The notes below the pieces were generated by a model. It saw only the letters and a program-made list of their open reading frames with translations, did no database searches and was not told the origin of the DNA. From Sanderia malayensis (taxonomy: Eukaryota; Cnidaria; Scyphozoa; Semaeostomeae; Pelagiidae), in NCBI GenBank assembly GCA_013076295.1, contig RQOL01000658.1, positions 434,001-498,000 of the forward strand: DNA of 64,000 nucleotides, read 5' to 3'. The translations under genes were made by a program, and so were the position numbers. Positions 22,504-35,178 of this stretch are shown piece after piece; positions within the stretch are counted from its first letter, which is position 1, and each line of letters starts with the position of its first letter.

Positions 22504-23993
22504 ATGCCTGGCAAACTGTTGGTTCCATTCCCTCCAAAGACTGGTTATCAAATTGGAATCCCAGAAACTCCGCTTTATAGTGGCAGCAAGTTCCAGGGAC
22601 ACCAGAAAAGCAAAGGAAATCGCTATGACGTAGAAGTTGTTTTTCAACATGTAGACAAAGAAAATGCATTTCTTTGTGGTTATTTGAAGATAAAGGGATT
22701 GACCGAGGTTCGATTCTGTATTCTTGTCTTGGACTAAATTAGAATTTATAAATTTATAAATTCAATTGTAAGCTGGCCTAAAATTAATTTACACCACCAC
22801 CAAGTGTTCCATATTCACAGAAGATTAATAAATTAAATGTTGTAACACTTATACCTACTTCTAGGAATATCCAACTTTGATTACTTATTTCGACGGAGAA
22901 ATAATAGGAGCAAAGCATCCATTTTTGACAAGAAAATGGGTAATGTTATTATGGAAATTTGTTATTTATCTAAATAAAATAAAGCTTACTATATTTATAT
23001 TGCAGTATTTGTTGGTGAATGTTTGTTTCCTGTCATGACAACAAACTCTCTTCATCTACTACCTTACCACCTACTAGAACTACAGCTCTATATGTTGCAA
23101 CTAGATTCTTGGCTATTTAATTAAACAGTGGTATTAATGTTCAATCCATAGGATGCAGATGAAGATGTTGACAGAAAACACTGGGTATACATGTTTCTAT
23201 ACATATTACCTCTAATTATTATCTCATATTACCATAAAAGGTTACCTCACGTCTCTGAAATCTTTGCATATTGAAAACTAGCTCTTCTTTTCCAGGGAAA
23301 ATTCCTTGCATTTTATCAGTATGCCAAAACATTCAACTCTGACAAATTTGATCACGAGCAACTGAAAAAGATAGATTTTGTATTCATGAGATGGAAAGTG
23401 AGCATTCTTTGTTTACATAACCAATTTATTAACCCATAAGCCTTGTGGTGATGTTATAAAGCTTAAAAATCCCCTCTCTGGAAAATCAAGAATTGAAGCT
23501 GCCCATATAGAGCTTTTACAGCAGGGAATGCTCAACACTATGGTTCTTCTGCACCTGGGCACACACACACATACATATATGTATGTTCTTACCTTGCAGG
23601 AGCATTTCTTGATCCCTGATCACACAATAACAGATATTCCGGGAGCCTCATTTGCTGGCTTTTACTACATATGTTTCCAAAAATCAACAGCAACCATTGA
23701 AGGTTATTATTATCACCGGAATTCTGAATGGTAAGGCAAATGTCTTTTTTTTAATTTCAAGAAATTTGGCTAATGAACGAGTGCAGCAGTGCTTATGGCA
23801 TGAAAATTGTTTGTTTATGCATTGAAGTTGCCAAACAAGGATCTTCAATCGATTATTCTGTCTATTCATCCAATTAAATCTTGGTGTGCCATCATACAAA
23901 GTTCAAGTCTCCATATTTTTCTTTTCCAGGTTTCAGTCACTTAATCTCGTTCACGTTCCTGATAATTCTCCATCAGTTTTTCAATTTCGATAA
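22504..23993 (+). CDS. GID4: GID4 (Vid24) substrate receptor of the GID/CTLH E3 ligase
   Basis: GID4 recognises proteins with N-terminal proline degrons and hands them to the GID/CTLH ubiquitin ligase. Six exons, all phase-consistent, give 202 aa: 22504-22707, 22865-22939, 23152-23184, 23296-23397, 23600-23730 and 23930-23993. The sequence is close to vertebrate GID4 throughout, e.g. [94 protein letters not shown] and the C-terminal QFR. The disordered N-terminal extension of the vertebrate protein is shorter here. The start is the only ATG in frame before the conserved core. Confidence 0.96.
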
Positions 23994-24926
23994 TTGGCAT
24001 GCATCAATAGAGATTGGTAACTCGCAGCTAACTTCCACCAGAAGTAGCCAGCAAAAATGCTAATGACTTTGTAAATAGTAACTATACAAGTAAAGAGCAT
24101 AACGATGTTTAATGTGTGCCAGCAGTGATATCCTCAAGTTTCATATAGGTGCATGGAATCTTTTTGAAAAAGTGGAAACTGGTCATTTGATATTCTATCC
24201 TGATCCAGCTTAAATTGCTTGAAAGTGAGGATTTGAATGTTTGTTATTTGCTTGCTTATTTAATTGGATTGCTGTGGTTTGCTTGGCTTAGTCTGCTTAA
24301 TTACTTAAGCTTTACTTACTTTGCATAGAATTGTTGCTTGCAAAATTATGGCAATATTAAAATTTTCATGGTGATTCCTCCAGCTTTCCATCTACAAAAG
24401 CATCAGTCCAGATCAATCATAAAATGTTTTAGGATGAAAGCAATTCTCACCTTAAATGAAAAAATCAAATTTTCATACAATGTACCCAATGCTATAATAT
24501 AAAAAACCATAAATTTCTACAACATGTTTGTTATTTGTCTACCTGTGTTTACTGATTATATACAATAAATGTATCATTACCTGAAATTAAATTACCAAAA
24601 AATATACTAATGTGTATTCTTTGAAGAACTCATGCTTGTCTGGATAGCTGTTATATTTGAAAACCAATAATAAAAAAATCAAAATTTGCACACGAGTCTT
24701 ATTATATTGGGATGCGTTAAGAAAATATTAAGTTGATTAAAAAACTCCACTGATGCTATTAAATTGTGTTAAAAGCTCAAAAATTATGATATGTAATTGC
24801 CTCGTTGTATACATTAGGTAAGTTTGAAGTGAAAGGGGTAAGAATGTTGTGGCAAATAGCAGTGTGTTTAAGACTACATACATCTCTGTATTATTGATCC
24901 ATTTTAAAAATGGCCACATCAAACAC
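23994..24926. other. Intergenic region between convergent GID4 and TMC genes
   Basis: About 930 bp of A+T-rich DNA between two 3' ends, with several AATAAA-like signals (for example near 24563 and 24668). No gene, RNA or clear repeat seen. Confidence 0.5.
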
Positions 24927-27900
24927 CTATGGTGCTACAATGTGTTGGCTCGTACTTCCTCGTGCTTTGAGAATTTTCCTTATTTCTTTTGATAAATACT
25001 GCTTGTCTTTGCCAGTCTATGGTGCAAGCAAAAAGAAAATGATTAGATCATTTCACCCATCAAAATCTCCAGATATAACAAGGCATTTTTGCCCTAAAAA
25101 GCTGGTTGGGTAATCACTGTATTGATGCCCTCACATCACAAAGAAGTTACAAAACAGCTATGAATCAATACAGTGGTTAGCATAAGTCCTCAATAACTCA
25201 TAATTTGAAAGAGTGGATTATTGTCAGCATGTCAAATAGTTAAAGTATATTAAGGAAATGAAGTTCCTGTGTACATAATAAAATAATAATAATAATCAAT
25301 AGAAAATACAAACCATGGCTATTTGTTGTTTGAGTAGCTTGATCTTTTTCTCAGCTGACGACTTTCGTAGCCTGAAGTAGTATGCCATAAGACTAGAAAA
25401 GGTAACACAAGTCACCATTATAACAATTAGCATTCAAGAATGAAAAAATCCACTTCAGAGCTAATATATCTTACTTCGAAACTATTCTACTGGCAAATAT
25501 TTTTGCCCAGCTTAATATCAACCAGGCAAATAAAAGACAAGATATCAAAGATGACAAAAATAATAATAATAATGATAATAACTTACCATAGAACAAAAAA
25601 TATGACAGCCAATATGGCAGCTGATGAAGCAATGTCAATAATCGATTTCAAGACTGCACCAAAATCATTTTTTATTACATCGGTCACCATGGAATATATA
25701 TTTTCTTTCCCTCTAAAAATTTAATATTTAAACATTATTCAATTATGTCAGAAAACATGTCAACATCTGTGAGTTCAGTTGACTAAAGCATTAATAAAGG
25801 CCCAAAAAACCTCTTTGACGTACTGTTGCTATCAAAAAAATCTTTAACACTCTTACCTGAATGGACCACAAGTTGCTGACGGCTTCAGTCTGGTAAAAAA
25901 AGAATTAGACATGACATATATTATTTGCTGCACACAAAATCTTTGAAACGCAATCTCGAGTTACTTCATGTAAAACATAGTTTCGATTAACTCACGTATC
26001 ACCACTCATAATAGCGTAGCCAATTACAATGACGGCAAGAAGCAAAATCAGACCGAGCAGAATGAGGAAAATCAAATTCATCATTGATGCCTTGAATGGG
26101 CGCATAGATGGGCGACAATTTCTTAGCACGCTGAACTAAAAATGAAGACAAAACAGAAAACAATTTAACGAACCGAGGAGGAAAGTCGTAGATATACCTT
26201 ACTATACTTCAAATAAGCGCTCCCTGTAAAAATAAACGCCCCTCATTTTAAGTCAGGTAAACGCCCAGAGCGTTTTTGAAGCTTTGTAATATTCATACGA
26301 TATTGTATTTTAATAGTGATGAATATTGCAGTTATCAGAACGTAGGTTGAAACATCGCAAGCAACAGGTTTTTTTTATAAGAAACTTGTATCAGTTTGAA
26401 TTTGCACAAACCTTTTTAAAGTAGAAAAGTATGAAGAATTTGATGACATTAATGATAGGTAACATCGGGCAGAAAAATGTTCCCAACCAACAGATGCCTT
26501 GGGCGTATATCAAATCGAGAACATTTCGCGAAATATCAAATCCCGGGTAGCCAAATTTCTTATCGCAGCTGGGAACGTAAGCAGCAAAGGTTCTGAAACA
26601 AGAAAACATAGAGTTCAATTGCCGTGAATGCTGTCAAATTGAAAAATAATAATTTCAAAAAAATCTAACAGAAGACAATCTAGGAACCATCTCTTACTTC
26701 AGTGAAGCTATAACTGTTAGGGCTACTATCCATGAAAAATTTAGGCTGACTGACCATAGCATGGTCGAATTAAAAATTATATCAATTTGAAGGCTCACTT
26801 ACCTCCTCACAAATTCTCCAAAAAAGGTTATCGACATAATAAAAATGAAGTCAACAATAACGAGTTTGTAAACAGCTTCACCAACCCAAGTTTCCCAGCA
26901 AGTCGTCTGCAAAAGATAACGTCAGATATTTAAAAGAATAATTAAATCATATTCAGGCTAAAATGAATAAGAAGTGAATATGTTAGAAAACTATTCGATA
27001 TTAGAAAGGTGGATGTTTAATGATATATCTTCAGACTATTGTCAGTGAAAATATATGAAAAATTAAAGGATGATTTGTAAGAAGAGTAAACTTACAGGTT
27101 CCTTAAAAGTTCCTTTTATTATCTTGGTTACATCTGTGTATATGGCAACAACGAAAACGCACAATGATGATAGCTTCAACACAATCGTTCTGAAATCAAA
27201 CAAAAATGACGAACATTGTGAAAAGTAAATAACAAAGAAGAAGAAAATTAAAAATTATTAACAGGATTAGATCAAATATGATCAAGCAGACGAGAAAGAT
27301 GGAGAAATTAATGAACGAAAAACAGATAAAACATAAAAATAGAAATAAGAAAAAATTATGATTGCAAAACATACCTGAATAAAGATATTTCCACTGCCGT
27401 TTTAGCTGATTCATACTGCTCTATACTGGCGATTATTCGAAAGGCAAACGGAAGAACGAGATTCAGAAATGAGATAGTAATAGCAGGTAGTAGATCTCTG
27501 ACAATTTCAGAATCGATGCTCTGCAAGAAATATGAAAACATAAGTACACCAGCTCCAATAGATCAGAACCAAAAAGGTAAGCATTGTCAACAGGTGAAAC
27601 AAATAAAACAATTCAACTCACCTCGATTTCTTTATCACTTGTAACATAATAGATGAGGTAGCTTGCACCAGCCATCAGGGCTATAACAATTAAATTTGTC
27701 CAAATTCTCAACAGGACCAGCTTGCAGATTTCACTGGCGCTTTTCTTCAAGCTTTCCCTGGTTTCATCCAGCGATTCCTGAGGAAAATCGTAGAAAAACT
27801 CACATGTATAGTATTAAAATCAAAAACGCTTTATGGCCATTATTAGCTATAGAAATATCAGCAAGGTGCAAAGTTACAGAAACAGTAATTTAAAGCTAGC

Positions 27901-30900
27901 AAGCAAGTAATAATGCCAGAACATCGGTATTACTACTTGATATCCACTGTCTTACCACAATATCATTGCATATACTTTTGCTTTGCAGGACTGCGCTGTT
28001 CTTTTCGCAGATGGCATAATCCCAGGAACAAAATATTTTGGTGAAAAACGAATTCCTAAAGTTGCCACCAGAAATGTAATTCTCTCTATAAGACATGGCC
28101 ATGCTAAAAGATAACAAAATAAATAGGTTCCAATACAAGCTACAACTGACTTTGAAACACAACAAGCTAGAGCTATCGACATTAGCCTCTATACGGAAGA
28201 GCTTTTGTCGAAAGCTTCGATAGAAACTGCGGAGGAGGTGTTTTTTCTTCCTTCTCGTCCACAGTTCCCATACGAAATAGACTTTGAACAAGTCTACTAT
28301 GCAGTGACAGCTCAATACAAAGGCAAATAGAACATGTTGCATTATACGGTTGACATCCGCTTACTCGAACTCTGAAGGAAATCGAAATTTGTTCGAGCAA
28401 GCAAATGTTCAAGTTAGCGGGTATTCGAGTGAGCGAATGTCAACTGTATGTTTATTTAGTAGCAACAATATAGTTACGATTAACTCGCAAGATCAATCAT
28501 AAACGTTTCTCGGCATACCTTCTCACAAGAACAATGACACATATAAGAATGTATCCAGCACCAACAAACAGGTAGGCGAAAGGTAGATTGTACGGCGTGT
28601 TACTAACTCTTATCGTTTCGTTGTGGTACGTTCCATAGTACATCTCCGTGTTCCTAAACCAACCCTGGATTAACAAGACAAAACAGTAAACGCGCAATTG
28701 TACTACTATGAGATCAGACGCGCAAAACAGGATCTACCCTGGATTAAGAAAACAAGACAGAAGACTCATAATCATACTACTGACGGACGGACGAAGCAGG
28801 GTTCTACCCTGGATTAACAAGACAGTGGACTCACAAGTGTACTAGTAGACACACAATCATACTACTGACAGCCGGGCGAAGCGGGGTTCTACCCTGGATC
28901 AACAAGACAAGATAGTAAATGCGAAATCATACTAGTAGACTCACAATCAAACTATTATCATACGGGCAAAGCAGGATCTACCCTGGATTAACAAAAGAAA
29001 ACAGTAGACGCACTGTAGACGCACAATAATACCACTGACAGACGGGCGAAGCAGAGATCTGAAGACTACTTAAATGAATCTTTCAATGCGGTGCGACCTG
29101 TTTCAAGCATAGAATTGACTAAAACTGGCTAATGCCCGAAATTGGGGAATGACTGCCGGGTGAGATATACGCACCTCGCCAGTGAGAAACTCCAGGCCGG
29201 AAAAGCTGACATTGTTGTGTTTGGAGCTGGGTGAGTAGACCAGTTGTGGAGCAATAACAAATCCCAACATGAGAACAGATATTCCAATGTTAAGCAAAAA
29301 TAGCCAACGCAAAAATAAAAAATATGACAGCACACCAGTTCCAAATGTTCCTAAAGAAAAAGACATAAAATCAGTTGTTTCCATTGCCCAATGATGTTTA
29401 ATAACATTTTTAATAGCCAGAGCAAGTCAAGACATCTGGTTAACTGGAGGTGACATCAAGCCATCTTAGGAATTAAGTGTCTAAAATGCAAGCCAATCAG
29501 CTAGGATTAGCCTGCAGTGCTTTGCAGAAATAAATTACTTTCATACCTTCTACAGCTTTAAGATTTGACTTCCAGATGTCTAAGTTTTTGAAAAAGTCCA
29601 CAAAGTCAGATTTAAGATGATCCCATTTCTCAAATGAAAACAAATTAAATCAGCAAAATAATAAAGTGAAATATAATGAAGAAAAAAATAGTGAAATAAT
29701 AATAGTGAAATGAAAAAATAATTGTAGCACTATTGAAGCTTACAATAGACAATGCGAACTTGAACTGTTTCCATTTTCCAACTTGCTTTGTCTTGTGCTT
29801 CATAGTTCTCCTGCATCAAGAAATCATAGCCATTTAACATTTATCATCAGTCGCCTATTCTTAATGAATACCATTGTTCTACTCTCAAAATGATTAAGAT
29901 ATGGAGAGTGCGAATAGGCTCTCGCTGCTTGAGAGAAGAGGAACTGCAATTTTCGCAACAGCAGGAGCGGGTATATTCAGATGTAGTAACACACAGATTT
30001 AGTGAAGACTGAAAAGGGTTGATATAAAATCATGCAGCAGTTATATAACAATGCAGGTGAGCTCTACGGCCAATGACCATTGCATCAGAAGCCCACAGGG
30101 ACATTAAAACCCTTCAATTATCTAAGTGAATATCCAATGTGAATAGCATAGGATATTTATTTGAGCTGTGCTCTCTTGCAGAATTTGTTGAGCCTTTGTT
30201 TGAAAGATACCTCCATACAAAAAAGAGCTTACTACAGCACTGGCACTACCCAGAGAATCTGTGCAGCAATAATTAACTTCTGATAAATCTGACACCACAG
30301 TTAACATAAGTAATCACTTGTAAAGACATTCCCATTTATAAATGCAGAGTTTTACATTGAATTTGAACTAATGCTTACCTGGCAGACTTTTTAGCCTGAA
30401 GAGGCAATGTTGATTCTTTGAATTTCCCAGGGTCAACTGCATCAGGATTGTTGATAATTTCATGGCCATCTGTCAGATCAATTGCATTTGAGTCCTGTAC
30501 AATTGCTTCACCAATATCGTGTCTGATCCTATTTCTTTGTCTCAGGGATCCTGATTCAAACAATTAAGGACATTTACAACATCTTCAATTAAATTTAAAC
30601 AACTTAAGCAGTTAAAAAACAGACTCATTGGAAGATAAATGATGAACTCATGTTCTCTCTCTGCAAAATAGTACTTGTTCTAACAACAACCAAAAATACA
30701 AACATAGCAATAACAGAATTTAACATACCCTTCTTGACAACACTTTTGATTCGCCTCATCTGGGTGCTTGGTAGAGACTCTTGCAGTATTTCCACATCTG
30801 ATATATCATCACTAACATCATCATCTTCGTTGGTGATGTCATTGTTATCAGATGGGAAATTATCACTTTCATTTATTGATATATCAATCTGATGCTCCAA

Positions 30901-31271
30901 ACTTGGATCTTCTAAAATCGTGATTTTCCCAGCTGATCCACTGGTTGAAGGTTTAGGAGTATCAAATGATTCATAACCATTACTGCCTTCAAAGGCAGGG
31001 TTACCTAAAACAAAATAATAGAACAATTAGTACAATAAAATTTTCTTGAAATGGCGGGGCCCTTCATTGGCGCTACACTTGCATAATGATGCATGAAAAT
31101 TTAGCAAAGGTGTTCAAAGAAAAAAATTCTACCCGGAAGGCATCAAGACTTTGCCCTAACAACGTACAATGGTTAGAACAGTGGCCTAAGAAACCTACTC
31201 ATGATTGGAACTATTTCTTCTGCGCTCCCTCTACCTGATGATATAATCCTACTTCTGCGTCCATCTGTCAT
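24927..31271 (-). CDS. Transmembrane channel-like protein (TMC family)
   Basis: TMC proteins are multi-pass membrane proteins; TMC1/2 form the hair-cell mechanotransduction channel. About 18 short exons run from the ATG at 31271 (MTDGRRSRIISSG) to the stop at 24927. The first exons (31199-31271, 30729-31004, 30379-30550) are acidic and disordered. Diagnostic segments follow: SYFLFLRWLFLLNI (29100-29350), AYLFVGAGYILICVIVLV (28519-28664), a Ser/Lys-rich loop with ESLDETRESLKK (27621-27778), ITISFLNLVLPFAFR (27376-27523), the TMC signature CWETWVGEAVYKLVIVDFIF (26807-26907), ISRNVLDLIYAQGICWLGTF with PMLPIINVIKFFILFY (26407-26594), FSVLRNCRPSMRPFKASMM (25998-26134) and a basic tail (24927-25016). 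Order and spacing match the family. It cannot be placed in a vertebrate TMC subgroup from this view. Some internal exon borders are approximate. Confidence 0.9.
28347..28446. mobile_element. Miniature pogo-like MITE (100 bp) in TMC intron
   Basis: A TA duplication (28345-28346 and 28447-28448) flanks ends CGGTTGACATCCGCTTACTCGAA and the near-perfect inverse TTCGAGTGAGCGAATGTCAACTG. The ends and TA target fit pogo/Tc1-type MITEs. It lies in the intron upstream of the exon near 27955-28100. Confidence 0.65.
28661..29055. repeat. Degenerate tandem repeat (about 70-90 bp units) carrying splice-acceptor copies, TMC intron
   Basis: Five copies begin with (A/T)ACCCTGGAT(T/C)AA at 28661, 28735, 28805, 28890 and 28979, each followed by AACAAGAC-like, CAGTA-GACGC and CATACTACTGACAG-GGGCGAAGC segments of varying fidelity. 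The first copy overlaps the 3' splice site of the TMC exon at 28519-28664: on the minus strand the acceptor reads TTGTTAATCCAG/GG, and the same string recurs in the other units. Confidence 0.75.
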
Positions 31272-31738
31272 ATCCGAAAAACCTTTCTATAGTAATAGCT
31301 GATTTTCAAAGCGAATAGTTCTCTTCTTTAAACTAGGTTTAAGAATTAAAAGAATTTGTTTCGGTGTGGTCAAGGGTCGTCAGTCAGCGTCATACTCACT
31401 CAAACACAACACAACACATCTTCAATTCAACACAGTCGGGCATCAAATCAACAACAACACAACAACATAAAAACCCTACTTTCATGTTTCAATGCCAGGT
31501 ATTGCCATTGTTTCTCCCTTCTTAACAAGGCACATTCTGTAACAATCTTAAATGGACAGTAGGTAACCTTAGTTTTTTGCCCGGATTCGGGTGGGAAAAG
31601 GTGTGGAATGTTTAGCCTACGCGCAGATCCTGATATTAAGAAATATAAGGTCTACGCAACAAGGAGCAAAAGCTTGTTCTGGCCTCGAATTCGTTTGTAG
31701 ACTTTTGAAAATGCTTTTGTATTTCTTTTGTTTAAAGA

Positions 31739-31782
31739 CCAATCAAATCGTCTGCCAATTTTTTGGCAGACGATTTGATTGG
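31739..31782. repeat. Perfect 20-bp-arm hairpin with outward CCAAT boxes
   Basis: Arms 31739-31758 and 31763-31782 are perfect reverse complements around TTTT, and begin and end with CCAAT/ATTGG. It lies 100 bp before the RecQ-like ORF and about 470 bp upstream of the TMC start codon, so it could be a promoter element or an element terminus. Confidence 0.7.
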
Positions 31783-31881
31783 ATATCAGAAAAAATATAT
31801 TGTTTCTATAGGCGCTTCGCGTCGCAAGGTTGATAACATTATCGCGCGGTATCTTCGAGCAACCAGTTCGTGAAATTCAAC

Positions 31882-32401
31882 ATGGCGATGACTTCCTTTC
31901 AAGCTGCGAAGAAAATTGTTTGGAATGAAGATCGTTTTTCAGACGGTTTAATGTTTGCCAAACTGATGTTGGGTGTCGAGAAGTTGTTTGAGGATCAAGT
32001 GAAATCGCTTCGTCAATTTTTTCATGGCAAACACCTTTACTTTAGTGCTCCTACTGGCTATGGAAAGTCCCTCATATTTCAGGCAATTCCGTTGATTGCA
32101 GATCACTTGCTGGACAAGTGTCAGTTCACGAGCTCTGTTCTCATCATCTCTCCTCTTCAGTCACTAATGATTGATCAGGTATCAAAGCTTAAAAACTTGG
32201 GATATGTGCTGTTGCTATTTATGGTGAACAAACAGAGGACGTCTTCAAAGAAATAGAAGAAGGTGGTGTTTACACCCATATTTATACATCCCCTGAATCA
32301 ATGTTGAATACAGGTCGCTGGCGAAAGTTTCTTGCTTCAAATACCTTTCAAAACGACTGTGTTTGTGTTGCATTTGACGAAGCACATTGTATCGCTCAGT
32401 G
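31882..32401 (+). pseudogene. Truncated, frameshifted RecQ-like DEAH helicase
   Basis: From the ATG at 31882 the frame encodes the first helicase lobe: motif I APTGYGKSLIFQ, motif Ia ISPLQSLMIDQ. A one-base shift near 32197 is needed to continue into AIYGEQTEDVFKEIEEGG, YTSPESML and motif II FDEAHCIAQW (ending 32401). A possible splice donor (GTAAGTT) follows, but no second lobe (motifs III-VI) appears; the next 2 kb hold an opposite-strand gene. RecQ-like copies of this type are multi-copy in sponge and cnidarian genomes as I recall them. Calling it a pseudogene rests on the shift and the missing C-terminal half; a sequencing error could explain the shift but not the truncation. Confidence 0.7.
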
Positions 32402-32769
32402 GTAAGTTGCACAAATTCTGATTTTCTGAACAGCTAATTTAGACTTTTAAGGCTGCTATAAGTATATTATCTTGCTTGTTATGTTCATTTCATTCATTCA
32501 CATTGATTGCATGATACATGAATTTTAATAAGGATAATTATGGTAAACATAATATTATATGGTAGTTATAATATATATATATATCTAAATATGAACACTT
32601 CCATGCAGTTTTCAGAAATTTAGAAACTGGTTTTTGGTTTTCAGACAGAAGATAGACTGTTTTTAGCATGGTCTCGGTTTAAATTCATATTTTTCAGTTT
32701 CTGACATTTAATATTTTGGGTTGTTTTTGGTTTTCGAGTGAAAATCAAATGGTTTCTTGGTGTTCTTCA

Positions 32770-33983
32770 CTCACTTCTCACCTCATCAGACTGCATAGAG
32801 TTCTCCTGTGTGGGGTGCCAACCAGAAAACCAGAGTGCTGTAGCATCAATGAAATAATAAGCTGGACAGCAGTCATGCATCTTGATCTGTTCTTTAAACA
32901 GACAGCTGCGGCCATGCACACTGCTGGTGTGAAGAAAAGATCAGTGCTTTTTGACTTGCTCCTACGCCAACTAATGGCCATCAAGGTTGATCTTGTCAGT
33001 GGAGCTCTTTCTTGAAGCTCGTCATTAAACTTCTCCAGAGTGAAGCTGGTGATATCCTCCTTCTTTGTCAAACGAAGACAACTTTTATGTTGAGATCTTT
33101 GTTTCTTGCTGGACGATATTGTAAAATCTTAGCAGCACGCTTGAATCATCAGGTTTGTCCTTGCATTGGCATAAAGCTTGCACTCCTTATCAATTTCTTT
33201 TAAAAATATTTCAATTAAATGTGCTCGTAAATCCTTATTCCTCCAAACGGCAGATGCTACCTGTCGGTAGGTTCCTCTCAAAAGCATGGAACCAATAGAT
33301 GCAAGATCAACAGGTAGTTGTTTCTCTTTTGTTACAGAGCTCCAGGAAACCTTTATAAATACCTTGGTCTTCGACTTCTCATCAACCAACGCTTCAGGCT
33401 TTACATTGCTGCTTGTTGATTGCACAGGCTCTTTTTCACGAACTTGTGGTGCAGGGGTACTTGCAGCTGAGGGGTATCCCTTTTTAGGCACTGAACAAGA
33501 AGACCCTTTGACAACAATAAATGATTTTGCCGGGGTAGTTGCAAGGAAGATGAGCCAGGAATAACAAATTCTGTACCCCCTTTTCCTGACAAAGGTGATT
33601 CTGCAAGTGAGTCGAGAACGTGAAATCCGAGATAATCTTGAGGACATCCCTCTGCTACTGCTGGTCCTTCTTCTTCTTCTGGTTCGAAACCAAAGCCCTT
33701 TTTGAGGACTTTGTTTTGATGGAAATTCCACGCTTCGCAGCTTCTGATCTGTGCTTCTGTTCGATATCGACCTCCAAATCTTTTACCTTACTGCGCCAAG
33801 AGTGAACCGTTTGAGAAGTCTAAGACAGTCTCTGCAAATGTATTTGTCAGTAGGCCTAATATTTACAATGACGTCTAACTGTTTAATAGCGTTTATAACA
33901 TCAAATCCACCCTTTCCATTGATGAGATTGAAATCCCAAGACTTCGAACTGCTCAGTCGGGCGAAACAAAGAACACAAGCCAT
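32770..33983 (-). pseudogene. Decayed or multi-exon CxxC (ZAD-like) protein of a repetitive family
   Basis: On the minus strand an ATG at 33983 opens MACVLCFARL, followed by DKYICRDCLRLLKRF, giving two CxxC pairs like a ZAD/THAP-type zinc module. The frame then breaks near 33790 and resumes as SKVKDLEVDIEQ. A further segment (33129-33480) reads SMLLRGTYRQVASAVWR and LIEIFLKEIDKECK, and 32778-33071 reads TSFTLEKFNDELQERAP and TAVQLIISLMLQHSG. These fit the order of a multi-copy invertebrate protein that I recognise only by pattern. Introns or decay could explain the frame changes. It lies tail-to-tail with the RecQ fragment. Confidence 0.45.
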
Positions 33984-35178
33984 CGCAATCACTTCAGAAC
34001 ACAGTATTTTTGTATTGAACCAAGAACCACGATTGAAATTACGAAATTGCACATTATTCCACTCGAAGCATCGCGTCTTATACAACGACAACAGCAACGC
34101 ATTCAGCGCATATAGCGTTTGCTATGTTTTGCCGCATGACGGCTCATTACATCATACTTGCGGTTCAACATGGAAACGAGTTGCTGACTCAGCAGAACAA
34201 GCTTTTGCACGTTAATGCGCAGACTCTACTATTCTAGAAAGTGGAGTCTGCGCGCAGGCTAGGAATGTTAGGTTTGGCCAAAAAATTATGATAAGGGACT
34301 TTGGTTTCCTTCTGATTCATATTGACAACATTAACTCCGAATATTTGGCAACTGAGCCTAGCAAAATTTTGCTCCAAAGTTACTGTTCTTCGTACGTTAC
34401 AAAAACTCTTAAGGGGTTTTGTCGAGGACATTTATGGGGCTTTAAAAATTTCCAGAACTTTTCAAAAAATCACGTACTTCTAGGCGTTCCCAAGAAAGTC
34501 ACCTTTCAAAATTTGAAAATCTACACCTTTTTCTACCCGAGTCCGTGGAGAAAACTTCAGTAACCCACCATCTGAGATTGTTAACCCAACATATGCCCAA
34601 CACATGCCCCGTCTATGTATGTTTTGTGTTGCAGTTGACGATAACGCAAATATTCAGGCACGTTAAGCCCCCGTGTTCCTCATTGCAAGCGCCCATTCCA
34701 ACAAAACAAATGCTGAATGTTTTGGTCCCAATTATTGCTTTTATGTCAAAGCAGCACAGCACATGTTAAAAGCAAGTCATAAATTCAAAAAGACTAAACA
34801 AATTCAAAAAGATAGGTCTCCATTAAAGTGGTCGATACCGAGACATGAATATGTCTCATAGTTTCTCAAAACAATAACATCTTGAAAGGGTATAATTGAC
34901 GTTGTTTTATTCATTGCAGGTTAACTAGCTAATTCTAAAGTTATTAGATTTATTATACATATTAAAAAGAAATATTGCATACGATCATTCTTTTAGATCT
35001 TTCCAAATCAAGCGATTTGGAATTGGAAATTCAAAATTTCTTTGTTGCAATGAATCGATAGCTCGGGACAAAACTCGAGCGTTTGTTTGTAGTGATGTTA
35101 GTAAATTAATTGACTCCTCTGCGAGCTACAAGCCACAGATCAAAGACAACTCAACAGAAAAAGTTGCTTCATGTTATA
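33984..35178. other. Intergenic region
   Basis: No convincing coding sequence. A short hairpin (GCGCAGACTC ... GAGTCTGCGC, about 34217-34252) is the only structure noticed; it might be an element terminus. Confidence 0.4.

Noticed and set aside
26205..26275. AATAAGCGCTCCCTG...AAACGCCC motifs, also near 37741 and 63690, as one MITE family
   Set aside because: Only short, diverged matches; no ends or target duplication at the first two sites.
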